DNA of 64,000 bases from Setaria digitata (taxonomy: Eukaryota; Nematoda; Chromadorea; Rhabditida; Setariidae): the NCBI GenBank assembly GCA_003640385.1, contig RCAB01000281.1, forward strand, positions 18,770-82,769. The letters run 5' to 3'. The position numbers were made by a program, and so were the translations under genes. Positions 25,719-39,400 of this stretch are shown here, one piece after another; position 1 is the stretch's first letter, and each line of letters starts with the position of its first letter. The notes beneath the pieces are model-generated. The model ran no database searches. It worked only from the letters and a program-made list of their open reading frames with translations, and was not told the DNA's origin.

Positions 25719-26398
25719 AGAAAGGAATGAATGAATGAATTTGAATGAAATGAAATTGGAATGGAATTGAAGAATTAAATGTATGAACGAATGCACTTCG
25801 ATTAAAAAGACTTCATTAGCGGCAAAGTTAATGGAAATGCAACTATATATCTAATATAATCATAATGATTATTTCAGCAATAAAAAATTATTATTATTAT
25901 AGTAGTAACAATAATTATGTGAAATTATGATTATCATAAAGATTGATGAAATTTAGGCGAAGTATAATTATACATACTAGTTGTTATTCTTTTGATTAAT
26001 ATAAAATTAATACAATAACTACTGAGGTAATACAGCTAAAAAGTGTCATGTGAAAAGGAAGGAACATTTTCCAAGAGTGACATTAATTTTTATTACCAAC
26101 CTAAAGGTATGTATTTAAAGAGGAAATCATTTTGATACATCAGAAATGTTTGCATATTTTAATGCAAATACTTTCAAATATGAAATGAATAATTAAAATT
26201 GGGAAAATAATTAGTAAACAGATGCAGGAATAATGGGAGCAATTTGCAAAATAATTATATTTATAGGAGGAAGCAAACTGACAAATATTAATTAAAAGTT
26301 GCTAATTGAAGCAATAAATAATTATTGCAAAGGTGAAAGGTAAATAGACCACTATAAGAAAGAAAAGAGAAAAAAAAAGTAAGGAAAAGAAGGGGACG

Positions 26399-26425
26399 AG
26401 AGAGAGAGAGAGAGAGAGAGAGAGG
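26399..26425. repeat. GA dinucleotide microsatellite
   Basis: Uninterrupted (GA)n of about 13 units in intergenic DNA. Confidence 0.9.
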
Positions 26426-27868
26426 AGGAATAGAGGGAGCAAGATTTCCATCAAATAAGGAAAATTATTGGAATAATATTGAAAAAATAGTGTAATAATA
26501 TAACAAATGAAATAATTTCAATTTCTATTCGTTGCAATCATTTATTTTATTACTGAGAAAGGAGAGAGTAGCGATGAAAGAGCTGGACGTTTGATGCCTT
26601 AATTTGTTATAGAATGAATAATTTCGGGAACAAAATGATGGACAAAATGAGTGACCGTCACATTTTTTTTTATCTTATTGTCCTTTGGCATTTTAATTAG
26701 TTCTTATTTCTTTCGCTTTTTTGTCATGCATCTTGTCTGAATGAAGAAAAATGAAAACATTGTTTTTCAAGATCAGGTATTTGCAGGATAATTTAATTAT
26801 TTGTTCCAGAAAATCTCGAAAATTGGAAAAATGAGAAATTTCCATTATTGTAATTAAATAGTATTGATTAGAGGATTGAAGTGAAATGATTGCCCTGATT
26901 TGATTGCAAATTGCAAATGTAAATTATATGTTGATATGTTCTAAAATGCATGCAATTTCACAGCAGCTGATATGCTCCATGCATTATCAACATGTCTGAG
27001 AAATAAGTAAAATAAGTATGATTGATAGCAATTCATTGCCAATTTGCATTTTTATCGTAGCATTATATTTTCAATTCATTATCATTTTCAACAATTTAAT
27101 CATAAATTTTTTCGTCATAAAAACGAAAAATTAACAATTATGCATTTCATTTATTATCATTCTTATCATTTGTTGTTATCATTAATATATTGCATAGATA
27201 ACATTGAACAATGATTTTATGCTTTTTCTCCCCACTTTTCGAGCACACAGCAAATTCATTGCAAATTGAGATGACAAAATCTGAATTTGTCAAGTTGATT
27301 ATCAAAATTTGCGATAACGAATGGAAAAAAAAAAAAAAAAAAAGAGGAAAAAAAAAATAATTTACTGCCAAAAAGACCCTTAAAATTGCTTCCTGACAAT
27401 TGTAGCGATTTTATTATTAGATTAACATTTTCCATGGAAAGCTTTTATATTTAATCTTGGCTAACAACACTGACAGCCAAGAGTGAAGTGAATCAAACAT
27501 CATTATCCATGTTATTCAAAAATCATCCAACTTTCTCATCAATTTTATCTTAATGCTCATTTTGTTAATCTAAACAATCTGATGACCATATTTCATTTAT
27601 ATTCACATAAACATTATTACTTGCTCGTATTTATTTTTTTTCTTTTTCCGAAATAAAACAAAAATTTGCTGTACAATAATTTTTTTCATCCAGCTTAAAT
27701 TTCAAATTTTAACACTATTCCTGTTGAAAATGTTTAATTCATAAGTTATTTTGCTATTGTCTGCATTGATTTTGTGATAATTTTAATTATTTTCCCTTCC
27801 TTCTTCTTTTTTCCCCACTCCGCCTCATTTTTTTTTTTTTTTTTTTTTTTCAATTCGTACAAAATAAT

Positions 27869-28794
27869 ACGGTTATATATTGGCAAAAAATTTTACGAAA
27901 ATATCCAGTTTAAAAATTTCAATAAAAAAAAAAAAGAAAATAAAGAAAGAAAAGAAGAAAAAGTGTGAAAAGATGATTGCACCGGTATGGCATAACAAAC
28001 TTATTAAAATTTCGCATATGAATCAACGATTTTTAATCAAAATTGCCTGCTGCAATTCCATTATTACATGCATCGTTTGCATTATAAGTAAGTGATCATC
28101 ATAAATAATTAAAAATTTTTGTAATCAATTTTTTTCCAAAAATTTTCCTTCTTTCATTTTTTCTTCCAACATTCAGGTCAATTAATTAACACATTATACT
28201 GGTATAAATGAATATATGTTTAAAAAAAAAAAAAAAAAAAAAGGAACTTTTGTTTTTGGAAGGCTTCATTGTAAATATGAAAGGAAAGAGAAAGAGAGAA
28301 AGGAAAAGAATTTGAAAAAAAAAAAAAAAANACGGTTATATATTGGCAAAAAATTTTACGAAAATATCCAGTTTAAAAATTTCAATAAAAAAAAAAAAGA
28401 AAATAAAGAAAGAAAAGAAGAAAAAGTGTGAAAAGATGATTGCACCGGTATGGCATAACAAACTTATTAAAATTTCGCATATGAATCAACGATTTTTAAT
28501 CAAAATTGCCTGCTGCAATTCCATTATTACATGCATCGTTTGCATTATAAGTAAGTGATCATCATAAATAATTAAAAATTTTTGTAATCAATTTTTTTCC
28601 AAAAATTTTCCTTCTTTCATTTTTTCTTCCAACATTCAGGTCAATTAATTAACACATTATACTGGTATAAATGAATATATGTTTAAAAAAAAAAAAAAAA
28701 AAAAAGGAACTTTTGTTTTTGGAAGGCTTCATTGTAAATATGAAAGGAAAGAGAAAGAGAGAAAGGAAAAGAATTTGAAAAAAAAAAAAAAAAA
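27869..28794. repeat. 462-bp direct duplication separated by one N
   Basis: 27869-28330 and 28332-28793 appear identical over about 462 bases at a constant offset of 463, with a single N at 28331 between them. Each copy contains the same candidate first exon of the Clc-like gene (ATG at 27973 and 28436). Identity this high around a one-base gap is best explained by overlapping contig ends that were abutted and not merged; a true recent tandem duplication is less likely. Confidence 0.92.
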
Positions 28795-30363
28795 CAGAAT
28801 AAAATGAAATTAAATTAAACAAGTTGAATTGATAGGTTTAAATTAATTATTCATAGTTTACATGATTAAAGTTTAAAATTTAACAGTAATAATGTTTTTA
28901 AAGGTATAAGCACAAATAACTGGTTGTATACAACGGAAGTTCTGAGATACTATGTTCATCCAAATAATACTGACGGAGATGGTGGTCATGAGGATATTTT
29001 CGATGAACCTGTTTATCACAAAAATGCAACTCTTGGACCATGGCTTTTTTGTTGGCTAGATCGTTTGTTATATTTCTGATTACTTACTCATTTTTGCAAT
29101 GTTATTAGTTGAATAAACAGGTAAATCATCCAGGAGATAGATGAAAAAGTGAAAATTAATAAAAACTATCAACTAGTTTAATTAGTTTTTTTTTTTTTTT
29201 AATAATGAATATTATATTGCTAGCATTTTATAGTACGTAATAATATGTTATTAATGAAATTACTAGGAATTCAGATATAAATTTAAACTTTTAGCTGCAA
29301 CTGAATTTCATTGCACAAAAGTAAACTACTTCACAGGAGATGAACCAAACGATGTCACTACCTCTGTAGAATGTAAGAAGCTATTTATTTTATAATTATG
29401 AATTTTATATTATACTAATATTTAGCAAAATTTTTAATTTCAAAATTTCAGTTAAATTTGAAAATAAAAAGATTTTAAACATTCTTCTCTTTGTTTTTAA
29501 TTTTGGTAGTTAAAGAAAAAAAAAAAAAAAAAAGTGCTTAAATTTTTTTTAAGTATCCGTGCATCGTGCTTTTGTCTTCATGATGTCTGGTACTGTCTTA
29601 ATTATTTTGGGTTCAATTAACGCTTTAGTATGCTTCTTCCAAGAATGGCCATATCATTCGCTTATGAGCTGTTCTGTATTGCACATTTTATCAGGTAAGA
29701 AAAACAAAACCACTCAAATAGATAATTCTTTTAAAAAATATTTCTTTTTCCTAATAAAATCAATAATAATTTAAACTAAATTGATACATATGTATATGCA
29801 TTTTCATATGCATATTTTTTTTTTTTTTTTGATTAAACATTAATTTTCTTTGAATAAATTTTAGAAAGTTTTATGTGGTTCTTTCTTTTTTTTTTTTTTT
29901 TTTTTAAATTTAAATTTATTGTTTTCTTTTTTTCTTGAAATATTTCTAGGGATGGCAAATTTTGCATGCATAATTGTTTACATGGCTGCTGTTTCTAAAG
30001 AAGTGGGCAATAAAATTTATGCTGCCACTAAAATGGATGATCCACTTTTTCATTACTCGTATGGATATTCATTTATTATGCTTAAAGTAAGCTTGTCATA
30101 ATTTTTATATATAAAAGAAAAGAGGAAATTAAAAATTCAAATTTCAAATTTTGTGATTAATTTTATCTTTAATTTCATATATTATGAAAGAAGAAAAAAA
30201 TGCAATTTTCTTTTCTGTTTTCTTCTTTTTTTTTTATTATTATTTTAGATTTCATTTTTGGGAAATGAATTAGTTGCATTATTTTCATTAGTTGTTTACA
30301 TGGCCAAACGTGATGAACGAATGTTTAACAGATATCAGATAAGGTTTCTTCTTATCACTATTC

Positions 30364-30394
<31 letters not shown>

Positions 30395-30418
30395 CTTTCT
30401 TCTTTTTATAGAATGTAA
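28436..30418 (+). CDS. Clc-like / claudin-like tetraspan membrane protein
   Basis: Exons 28436-28550, 28904-29062, 29295-29372, 29554-29694, 29950-30086, 30249-30343 and 30412-30418 join in phase to 243 residues. Four hydrophobic segments are visible: FLIKIACCNSIITCIVCIIS, VHRAFVFMMSGTVLIILGSI, GMANFACIIVYMAAVS and a final one including LGNELVALFSLVVYMA. The long first loop carries NNWLYTTEV and a GPWLFCWLD...FHC stretch, like the W-x-x-W/GLW-C-C first loop of claudins and nematode Clc-like proteins (PF07062-type, named from memory). Likely a plasma-membrane junction or channel-modulating protein; the exact role is not predictable. The last exon adds only a split Arg, Met and TAA, so the true C-terminus is the weakest part. 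The first exon also exists as a duplicate at 27973-28087. Confidence 0.75.
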
Positions 30419-33059
30419 ATACTTGCCTAAATTTTACTGCTTATAAACTTCATCGATTAAACTTTTAATTTTTCAAATTCTTTTCATGAATCTTAATTAT
30501 AGCTTAAAAATAACATAGTTCTCTTTGCAGAAATCTCAAACATAGCATATAATTTATAAAATTAAATTTACAGCTGTGAAACCTCGAATTAATTAGAATT
30601 ACAATTTTTCAAATCTACGGCCTAAAGTCGGGTTTTTAAAAATTTATAACTTAAAAAAATCATCGATTCAATTTTTAAAAATCTTTTGGTGTGACTAATT
30701 TTGATTTATACATCCACTTAATTTTACAAATTTAGGACTTTAGACTGTTCAAATTCACAATATGGAATTTCTGTTTCTGAATTTCTTGACTTCGAAAATT
30801 CTCAAAAGAGAAAACTGAGCCTTTACGATTTTTAGATCTCTAATAGCTAAGGCATGTGAGAAAGATCTGTTCAAAACGAACTGTTCTCGGCAACATATGA
30901 GATTTCATCGATCAATTAGGTACTTTTTTTTTTCCTCTTCATTAAGGATGATTTTTTGAAGTTACAAGAAGTGAATGCGACCCTTCTGGACAATGGGTTC
31001 CGGCCATCCGTGCCGGAAATGTAACGAACTTCCAAGCACATTGTCATGTTTCCAAACATGAAATCAAGAAAATTCCAGGACTGCATCGGATTTTTTAAAC
31101 AGTGAATGTTAGTGGTCCACGTCCATCAAAAGACCGACTGCCATTGCTGGTGTACTAAAACAGTAAACAAAAGAAAAAAAAAAAAAAACGGATCAACTGG
31201 AACTTGGAGGCTGACACCTCACATGACTTCCGAATTTGCATCTTTTTTTTCGGGATCAGTTTTTTCATTTTGTTTAAAAACGATTAATTAAATGGCTCGA
31301 AGAGATTTTAAGATGCTTTTAAATGAAACTATATAAAATTAGTAATCAAAGATTATTAATTTCATTTAATTTTAGGAAAAAAACTATAAGTGGAAAATTG
31401 TTTTATTTCAAGTTATTGTACTGGTGTTGCAAACTGTGTTGCTAATAAATGATTGACATTAGATATTTAATGGCTATTTAATATAGTGGTTATTATCAGA
31501 AATGAATCAGTAATGATTACAATTTGATTGTTCTGAAGGCTAATCTAATTTTTATGAGATTACTCGTAGCAACATCAGCAGTGAGAATTACCTGATCGGG
31601 AAGTAATTAATATGAGGAAGCATATTTCACCGAAAGATTTGAATAGCAATTGTAATTACTACCTTTTCCTTTTCTGATAATTATTATCATTATCAAATGA
31701 TAACTGTAAAATACATGTAACATATAAACGCAGTAGGGACCAAGTAATTATCACATCAATAGAGGATATCAGTGAAATATGATGCAATATTGCGATATCT
31801 TAATTGCATCTAATCATTATAATAACAAAACACTCAAATTTAGCAAAATTAAAAACATATGCAAAATTAAAGGATTACAGACTACCGGTTTTAATGGTCA
31901 CTGCAAGGATTCAGCAAATGTTGCAAAATTGGAAAATGAATTTTAATTGATACTATTCACAAACAAAAAGAAAAATACCTGATTTTCATGATTTTTTCCC
32001 TTACCCTATCTCTCCCCCGTATCTTCCCGAAAAGACAACAGTGATTTAGAGGGAACTGAACATACTTATCTCCATTCAACGTTAAGTTTGCTTGGAATTA
32101 AATTCATAAATTTTATTAAGCTGGATCATTGATCACTTCCCTACATTTAATCCATTTGTAGTTTTCAATACTTTTTTCATAATTTTCAATCACTTAAAAC
32201 TGTTCCAGTAGAACATAAGCAGAAGACGTCAATAAGCGAAATGCTGATATTTCAAATGCATACTAATCAAATTTAGCAAAGAAAATTTTCAAAATGTTAA
32301 TTTTTTCTCTTCATCGAAAAGGAAAAAGAAGAAAGGAACACAAATGGACGTGACGTATTTATGATTTTGGTTTTAATGAAAAATGTGTTGGTGATAAGTG
32401 GCTTTTCGGGAATTTCGCGTTACTTTTGCTCGTTTCATTCGTTCGACGTCCTGCAGCAACGATCGAAAAAACACACAAAACTGCATAGCATATCTGATCA
32501 GCCTAAAATAATTTCCATTATAAATCTGAACCTTAATGTTAATATAAATCTCAATCATGTTTGCACATATCCTAATATATGCAAAATGCCAATTTCATCA
32601 ATTCAATTCAAAATTTTCATATTATCAAAACAGACAACCTGATGGGAGTGAGTGGAAAAGTAAAATACACTAATATCACTAACATTAATCGGACATATTT
32701 TGTTCGTGTATTCTATTGATTCATAATTAATTACAGTTCGACAAAAATTATTAGCCATCGATTGAACCGTTTGAAAGAATTTTACTGGATGTTGAATTTA
32801 CGCTTGATGCAGAAGCAATATCAATTGCCTTATGATCCCGGGTATCTGATGATTGTTCCGTGTAGCGTACGGAAAATACACGATGTAATACCCATGCAAT
32901 TTGTGATGCCTGAATCATGCAAAAAAAAAAAAAAAAAAAAAGAAAAAAAAAACAACAATAAATACAACAACAACAATAACAATAATATTTAATAATAATA
33001 ATAGTAATAATAATAATATTAATACATAATAATATTATAATAATAATAATATAATAATA

Positions 33060-33126
<67 letters not shown>

Positions 33127-33497
33127 GAGTAAAAACAACCAACAACAATAGCAATAAAGGTGCTACTTTAAAATAAATAAATACTAACAAATATCCAGAG
33201 TACATTACTGAAATCAACATGCAGTTTGGTTACATTTTAGAAATTCCAGATAATAATCACTTTAAAAATTAATGCTGTGCGATTAACCATTTAAGTTCGA
33301 TGATTACTGATAACGATAAGAAAGAACCAAGTTTAAAATACTTGTGACTTGAATGACAAAACAAAAAAAAACAACAAAAAGAATGGAATATTCATAGACA
33401 TGCAGCAAACAACTATTTGCTATTGCTACTTAAAGGTATGCAAATCTGACCGAATCAGTAGGATTGCTAACTAAAAAGTAAGTAAAGTTAGAGGAAA
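30419..33497. other. Intergenic between Clc-like gene and aex-3
   Basis: Mostly AT-rich. A less AT-rich island at about 30950-31290 holds two overlapping open frames without recognisable motifs. A second island at about 32760-32920 encodes a short open stretch (NRLKEFYWMLNLRLMQKQYQ...) that runs into an A tract and then a TAA-type microsatellite. I cannot support a gene in either. The 3' UTRs of both convergent genes should lie here. Confidence 0.5.
32985..33125. repeat. TAA/AAT trinucleotide microsatellite
   Basis: About 140 bases of nearly pure (TAA)n with ATA variants at the left end, lying in the 3' flank of aex-3. The opposite strand reads as poly-tyrosine, which is not a real protein. 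Confidence 0.92.
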
Positions 33498-36400
33498 TCA
33501 GATCACGATCTGTACCTGAAGGAAATTTTAAAAATATACTTTCGAAATTTTATATTTAAATCTTACCATTTGCGATAAATAACGCCGTTGTATCAGTTCA
33601 TTCTTCTTACGATCTATAATATATAATGATTTATGTATGAATGAACTGAAAGTATTTAAGGAAAAAAAATTTCTGCTCTTTGAATTTTCATAAAAATTGG
33701 ACAGATGAGAATTGTCCTTTGCCTACGACCTGATTATCCCAATGGTGAAGCAAGACTAAAGGATACTGGGATAAAAAACCGATGGAATTTAAATAAATTA
33801 AAATGAAGTAATCACAAGATTACAATATCTTTTGCATCCTTTATTCATATCTACGAGAGACAGCAGCAACTTAAAAAATTCGGTTAATTCACAGATGACC
33901 GAAAAAGCAAAAAAAATTACTGGATATTTTTACTTGAAAAAAGCTTACCGTATTCTTCGAGAACGAATACATTTCCACCAAATGTGTTACATTTCTTGAT
34001 GTTACTCAATTCAACAAAATGCTTAAAACAAACCGGAAATTAGGAAGGTAATTTTTTTTAAAAATATACAATTTGTTAACATTTCTTGAATTTTTACAAC
34101 AATAGATATCATTACCTGTCTTTCCTCGAAAAGCAACGCTATACCATCAATTCTCACTTGCAACAATCCACCTTGATTTGATTCCATATCTTGAACTGGA
34201 AATTCACCACCCAAATCTCGTCCAGATAGTGTAACTTTGCCTCGTACTGCAGCTCGTTCCATTGCTTCCTTCATCGCAGTATACAATTCACGACACTAAA
34301 AATTTAGAAAAAAAGACTGAAAAATTAATAGTTAAAATAATTACTAACCAAGATTTCAGTATATTATATATGCGGAAAGAAAGTATATTAGGAAAACAAA
34401 TTATTTGAAATGATGCTTATCAAATCTAAATTTTTACATTATGTTTTATCAAACAAGTCTCAACCATAATAATTCTTCTGGTCTATAAAGTTGAAAAAAA
34501 AAAAACGTCTAATGCATAAGTGTGTATATAAAATACTTCAGTATAACCTTTCTTGTATAAAATTTGTGCATGTGTACTTTTCCTTCATGACGTCGCCATA
34601 AGCATAGAACACGTGTTTTAGGTGAGTAAGTCATATTTACTATACGTTCATACCACCAACGTTCCGTGATAGCACCTGTTACTGCACGAAGTACTACTGC
34701 GTCATCGCATACCTAAAATATTGAAAATATTTTTTTTTAAAAAAAAAAGGTACCCAAAATTAAACTTGAGAAAAAATTACAGTAACATCATAGAAAAATT
34801 ACTTACTATTTTGAATGAGGGAATATAATAAGTTAAGTCTTGAAATTTCAAAAATATGGAAGGATTTTAATTTAATTTTCATTTACTTCCACAAACATCA
34901 TTGGATCTTGTGCCGTAGCTCCTTCATGAACAGTAAACGATTGTTTCTGAATAAGGCGACTTCCGAGCGGTTTTAAAGGTATTCCATTACTTTGCTAAAA
35001 TCAAATGTTCCAATTAATCACAGTTATAATTTCGATGTGACAGATGAGTTTAATTAGAAATTTCTAAATGGCTTTTCTCGTCATTTACTCCATTTAAAAA
35101 AGGATTGATTCCTGAAGAAAGGATAGAAACTATCAAATTCTTTTTAATTAATCTATTATTATATTAATTAGCAGTTAGGCATATTGATATGAAGGTTAAA
35201 TAAAATAGAGCATAATTTCTAATACATACGGTTTTCGGAAGATCATCCAGCAGCTGATTGATGGTTTTTGAATAAACCAATCCAATATGAGCTTTACCTA
35301 ACAAACGTCGTATTTTCTGAAATTTGGTCTGAGTTTTTAAATTTAAGTTACTACAACATAACTAAACTAATGTAACGATTAAGCAGATTAACTGATATCA
35401 GTTCAGGCCACCTACTTAAGCACATTTTACCATGATGAGATATCGGTCACATCATACATCGTAAGACAATCTCCTTAAGAAAGTTCAAAATACAAAACAT
35501 TAAATCACTTCGCTGATCCACTAGACAGTAGCATAAAAATTATAAAATTTAAAAGCAAATCGATAGAAACAAAGAAAAAAAAAACGATTCTAATTATAAT
35601 TAAAGAAATACTACCACAGAAAATGTTAGCAACCTAAAATTATTAATAGTCAGAAATTTCTCCCCCTAATAAATAATTAATTCTAAATGATAAGGAATTT
35701 TCTTCTCTCTCTCTCTTCTTTTTCTTCAATTTTAAAATAAACAAAAAGTAAACCTGTTGAACAGCTCGTTGACCAGCACCACACATAATCATATATGCTG
35801 TTAAATTATGAAGTAATGTAGACAGAAGGTGATCCTCGTCTAATTCTAAACGTCGTTTCTCAGATTCCGACAAACTACAATAACGATCAATCATTTCACA
35901 TGGTTCTTGATCCATTCCTATGATATCTCGTTCCTGTGCGACGACATCAAAAAATGCGTTCTCCCAAAAATCCATCTTTTGCCAGAGCGGATTCGGTGAA
36001 GGCACTGAATAAATTTTTATAAATGAAATTTATTGAAATGTTGAAGTAATTTGGATTAGAAAAGCAATCATTTTTTCCTTTTCTTAGTATTGATCAAGTT
36101 CATTACTGCAGTACAATCAAACGCGGTGTACAATTCTTCTTAATAGATTATGAGGATAAATGTTTTCACGAACATATTTGCTGTGAAAAATGATCAGATA
36201 AGCAGTTGGTATTTTATGATTTTAGAAATATATCGCAGAACAAAACTGAGTCGAATAAGTTACTGAGTTAAAAAATTTTAAAAGTAAATCAAATATTACA
36301 TATCAAATCTTGATAAATGAAATGCCGAACTGTTTTTACATCAGATGAAACACGTGAAGACGTTGAATCAAAAGACAAACTATCTGGAGGATGTAGATGA

Positions 36401-39400
36401 AGGCGTGATTTCTAAAAAGAACCGTTGATTAATTATATTCATTTTGCAATGACAATTTCAAATTTACATGCAGATTTAAAATGAATTGAATAAATTAACA
36501 GTCATTTTGTCTTTATTGAATTCCAATTATTAGATTGAAGCCCATGTTATATATTTTTTGCCTGTTAAATATTCGATTTCACTGAATAATTAATGGAAAG
36601 ACAAATAAAACATTTTTCAAATTCAAATATTTCTAAAATCCAAGAAATATTTCGCAATGAGAAGATTCATCATATTGGCAATAAACTAACAAGAGTTGAA
36701 CTGAGTGATGAACGTCTGGATGTACTTATACTACTTTCCATCTTATCATCTGGATTAGATTTCAATTCCGAATTTTTCTTTTCAGATGAAATGTTATTAT
36801 TTGTCTTCGTTGCTTGCTCGGAATTTCTAAGTTGTACTGACTGCGTATCAACACATATGGTTTGCCGGGCAGTTGGTCGTGGCGGAAGTGGCGGTGGTGG
36901 ACCAGAAGCTGAAATGTAAATTTAATGATTTATTGGTGATTAATTTCGATCTTAGATCAAGTAAGAGAAAACACCTCGGATATTACAGAAAATGCTCGAA
37001 TATAATTTTGAATATCTGGTGAGAGGTCTGACTTTAAGCAACAACTTACGTAATACGATTTCATACGTTTCACGAGAACTACGTGGTGGAATGGATGGCT
37101 TATTGGCTTGGCATACAGGTAACGGTATAGTTGGTGGTGGAGGTGGGATCGGAAATTGTGGTGGACGTGGAGGGGGCGAAATATCGTGTTGGTGTCGTTG
37201 CACATCATATGATGATGAGGATGGAGTATTAAGCTGAAAAAAAAGTTCTTTATTTCTCAACATATCACATTTAACTGAAAGAAAAAAGTCTTACTGTAAA
37301 CTTTCTAAGTAAATTTTATTCCACTTTCGATTTTTTTTTTTTTTTTTGAAAAGCAATAAAGGAGAAATTTACCAAACTTCCGGAAGCACTCGGCGGTGAT
37401 GCCATCCCGCTCTCTTTTGTCCAATAATGAGAATGGGCAATTTCAAGCACATGAAACAGTGAAGCTAGGCCATTGGAACCGGACGAATTATAGGAATATT
37501 CCAGGCCAGCAATGCATGTTTGCAAAGCTTTCAAATATCCTTTATATTGATTTCGTGTTAATTGCTGAAATTGGTATTTATGCGGTCTAGTCAAATTCCC
37601 TTAATCTTTCGGCCTAAAAGTATTCAAAAATTTAAAAAGAAAGAGAAATGGATTTTTGAAAAGTTCAATTTACCATATCTTGCATGAATTCATCCTCGAA
37701 ATGCTGCACATCAAGACCAAGATTTAACTTTGAACAAACAAGTTGCCTTAAACTTTCATCTTCCATTAATCGTTTCAATTTCGGATATGTAAATACTCCA
37801 ACTCCTTGTCCAGCTAAGATTTGATCACATATTTCGCGAACAACTTGTTGATTCTTACTAAATTATTTCATCAAATCAATATCATTATGAATATCAGGCT
37901 AAAATAAGGAAATCCAGTTTAACTTGAACAAAGATTGCAAAGCGCTATCATATTTTCGAGAATTTTTTAATTAAACCGAAAGAATTTTTTCACATCTTTA
38001 TTAATAAAAAAAAATCATAATTTTTAACCATTTAGTTCAAAGATGAGGGAAATAAATGATTGTTGATATGGCATATTTCATATATAATCCTATCCTAATT
38101 AACATGGAAACACAGTACCAACGAAAAATGTCCCATTCCAAGTAAGCAATCAAATAATTTTAGGGAATTTTTTCTTTTTAAAAACTTACCTAAATACGAT
38201 TAAAATTTTAAAACAAAAAACAAAACCTTTGTTGTGCTGCTGTATTGGTATTTTTACTGCCAATTACATTACTTTTTGTCTTTACAAGATGTTGGCTTTG
38301 TTCGACACGATTTGCTGCAGCTAAAGCAATCGGTCGTACCGCTTTATCGCGTATTGCTTGAGCTTTTGGAGCTGTACGATATAAAACCTGTAAAATATTT
38401 TATTCAAAACAAAAGCAAAATATTTGTTTGGTTGAAAAACAAACTCCTTTCTGATTCATTAATAATCCATATTGTATGGAATATAAAATGAAATAAATTA
38501 GGAAGAGGAGAGACAGGAAGAAAGAAAAAGAAAAGCTTTATCTAATATTCTAATTTATTGTTTTCTTCAGTTATATTCACTTACATCATAACAATCAAAA
38601 AAAAAAAAAAAAAAAGTGAAAATTTAGTGAATTCAAGATACAAGAAAAAAGATAAGACTTAATGGAGAAATAAACCTGATTCAGCATATCATGGCTTTTT
38701 TCAGCATAACCATTAAGTGCATTCATGAATTGTGGCCCAAGAACCTTCTCACCTGAATCTGCTAAATGAGCCAAACCCTATAAGCATGTAAATTTTTCAA
38801 TACTTTCATTATCCAACAGAACAATTCACTCATTAAATAATCTAAGTGTGAAATAAATGAAATCTTGGTAGCATCAATATTTGCAAGGATATCGACTGCA
38901 AACCTTAATACTAGGCACTTTTAATGGTGATGTCTTGGAGGTTGTTGTACCAGTTGAACTTCCGGACTGTGACGATAGTCTGCGAGATGTTAGAGAGTGA
39001 CGATCATTTACCGGTGTAGTTTCATTTAAAGGATGAAACGAGAAGTCACCCTTAATGATTGGATTATTTTAATAGAACAAAAAAAAAGTTTAATAAATAT
39101 GGATTAAATACAGAATTTGAAGACTTCATATAAGAGTAGCAACCATCTCTTGGAACTTACTCTGCAATCCGATTTTAATGCCAAATTTTCCGCAAGTCTT
39201 GCAAAATCAGCTTCACTATCCATTGCGGATGTAGAAATTGACGAAGATGGCGTTGACCTGAAGTGTTATGTTAAGTAAAATAAAACAAGCGGGAGATAAC
39301 AAAATGCATTGATAAAATAATTAATGATAATTTTAATCAGTTCATTACTTCGCGAAATTTAAACTAGCAAAATTTAAATTACCGTCCACTACTTGTCGAA

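Larger units (their letters stand above)
22230..27868. other. Gene-poor AT-rich intergenic region
   Basis: 5.6 kb between the LMO gene and the Clc-like gene. I see only homopolymers, a GGA microsatellite (about 25676-25718), a GA microsatellite (26399-26425) and scattered short open frames without recognisable content. The plus frame 25499-25738 runs into the GGA repeat and reads as poly-glycine, so it looks non-coding. Upstream control elements of either flanking gene could lie here, but none is visible. Confidence 0.6.

Noticed and set aside
25499..25738. 79-codon plus frame ending in poly-glycine
   Set aside because: Formed by the GGA microsatellite; no recognisable protein.
27774..28095. 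Lysine-rich plus frames before the Clc-like ATG, in both copies
   Set aside because: Translation of A-rich DNA; the ATG at 28436 gives a sensible membrane protein start.
33035..33220. Poly-tyrosine minus frame
   Set aside because: Product of the TAA microsatellite.
36593..37237. Plus-strand glycine-rich frames opposite aex-3
   Set aside because: Mirror images of the proline-rich aex-3 exons; splice signals and homology support minus.
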